The notes beneath the pieces were generated by a model. The model was given only the letters and a program-made list of their open reading frames with translations. It did not search any database and was not told the origin of the DNA. A stretch of 8,169 bases of DNA, from NCBI GenBank assembly GCA_002293065.1, contig DBCN01000131.1:27289-35457 (forward strand), given 5' to 3'. This document shows positions 7,427 to 8,169 of this stretch, in pieces. Numbering within the stretch: the first letter of the stretch is position 1; each line of letters begins with the position of its first letter. Source of the DNA: Opitutia bacterium UBA957. GTDB lineage: Bacteria; Verrucomicrobiota; Verrucomicrobiia; Opitutales; UBA953. Both the position numbers and the translations under genes were made by a program.

Positions 7427-8169
7427 ATGTCCTCCCGCCCCCAGATGACTCCCCTCGAGGAGATTCGCCACTCCGCCGCCCACATGCTGGGTGCCGCCGT
7501 GCTCCGCCTGTTCCCTCAGGCGCAGTTGGATATCGGGCCGCCGACCGACAATGGCTTCTACTACGACTTCGACCTCGACCACGCCTTCACGGCCGAAGAC
7601 CTCGTGAAGATCGAGGAGGAGATGCGCCGCATCTCCAAGGAGAACCAGAAGTTCGAGCGCTTCGAGTGCACCCGCGAAGAGGCGGAGAAGCTCATCCGCG
7701 AGCGCGGGCAGGTCGCCTACAAGGTCGGCCGCTTGGGCGACATCCCGGCCGGCGAGACGATTTCCTTCTATAAGAACGGCGAGTTCGTCGACCTTTGCGC
7801 CGGGACGCACGTCCGCTATTCGTCGCAGGTCAAGGCGTTCAAGCTGCTGCACATCGCCGGCGCCTACCACCGCGGCAACGAAAAGAACAAGCAGCTCCAA
7901 CGCATCTACGGCACCGCTTTCGCGACGAAGGAAGAGCTGGAGCAGTCGCTCGTCCGCGCCGAAGAGGCGAAGAAGCGCGACCACCGTCGCCTCGGCAAGG
8001 AACTGAAGCTCTTCCACATCGACGAGAAGGTCGGCCAAGGCCTGATCCTCTGGACGCCCAACGGCGCCGTCGTGCGCCAGGAACTGCAGAACTTCATCTC
8101 GGCCCAACTCTTCCAGACCGGCTATAAGCAGGTCTTCACGCCGCACATCGGCAACCTCGACCTCTACCG
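7427..8169 (+). CDS. thrS: Threonine--tRNA ligase, N-terminal part, lacking the TGS domain (3' truncated by window edge)
   Basis: The frame is open from the ATG at 7427 to the window end, giving 247 visible residues of this class II synthetase, which charges tRNA-Thr. The visible part is the editing domain and the linker helices: HSAAH (H15, H19) and DLCAGTH (C124, H128) are the four metal-binding-type residues of the site that clears mischarged Ser-tRNA-Thr. All four are shifted by 58 from E. coli H73, H77, C182 and H186. GPPTDNGFYYDFDL (38-51), LQRIYGTAF (157-165) and AKKRDHRRLGKEL (181-193) are also typical; the last leads into the catalytic core, which begins near the right edge. The protein thus begins where the N-terminal TGS domain normally ends. 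The gap after the preceding gene (85 bp) is too short to encode one. A second ATG at 7445 is possible. AAGGA at 7410-7414 is a weak, distant Shine-Dalgarno candidate. Confidence 0.95.
   Translation, partial: MSSRPQMTPLEEIRHSAAHMLGAAVLRLFPQAQLDIGPPTDNGFYYDFDLDHAFTAEDLVKIEEEMRRISKENQKFERFECTREEAEKLIRERGQVAYKVGRLGDIPAGETISFYKNGEFVDLCAGTHVRYSSQVKAFKLLHIAGAYHRGNEKNKQLQRIYGTAFATKEELEQSLVRAEEAKKRDHRRLGKELKLFHIDEKVGQGLILWTPNGAVVRQELQNFISAQLFQTGYKQVFTPHIGNLDLY

Overview
This is a compact, GC-rich bacterial chromosome segment carrying eight protein-coding genes, with a partial gene at each edge. I see no mobile element, phage gene, CRISPR array or RNA gene. The content is mostly housekeeping: two aminoacyl-tRNA synthetases (cysS, thrS), a TatD-family nuclease, a sulfhydrylase of methionine/cysteine synthesis (metY), an EVE-domain protein, a SIMPL-domain envelope protein and a two-domain amino-acid-lipid acyltransferase. 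The protein families point to a Gram-negative-type bacterium. High GC, starts without Shine-Dalgarno sequences, an OlsF-like fusion and a ThrS lacking its TGS domain would fit a Verrucomicrobiota/Opitutales-like genome, but that assignment is an inference of low confidence.

Layout. Bases 1-323 (+) hold the C-terminal end of an unrecognised membrane protein with a His-Gly tail. It converges, with only 8 bases between stop codons, on the EVE-domain gene (332-787, -). The EVE gene diverges from tatD (876-1670, +) across 88 bp. An OlsF-like bifunctional acyltransferase (1745-3541, +) follows and converges on metY (3597-4886, -). A perfect 9-bp hairpin with a U-tract on the metY side separates these two. 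metY diverges from cysS (5007-6437, +) across 120 bp. A SIMPL-domain gene (6505-7341, +) comes next, and then thrS (7427 to the right edge, +). No gene-free stretch exceeds 300 bases.

How the genes work together. metY and cysS are linked through sulfur amino acids: MetY fixes sulfide into homocysteine or cysteine, and CysS loads cysteine onto tRNA. The OlsF-like enzyme and the SIMPL protein both relate to the envelope but are not adjacent. The plus-strand genes are spaced 66-85 bp apart or more, so they look individually transcribed rather than forming a tight operon.

I did not find a new multi-gene system. The points most worth a second look are the uniform lack of Shine-Dalgarno sequences, with promoter-like boxes lying almost on the start codons; a matching promoter-like motif before tatD and thrS; the OlsF-like fusion; and the TGS-less ThrS.
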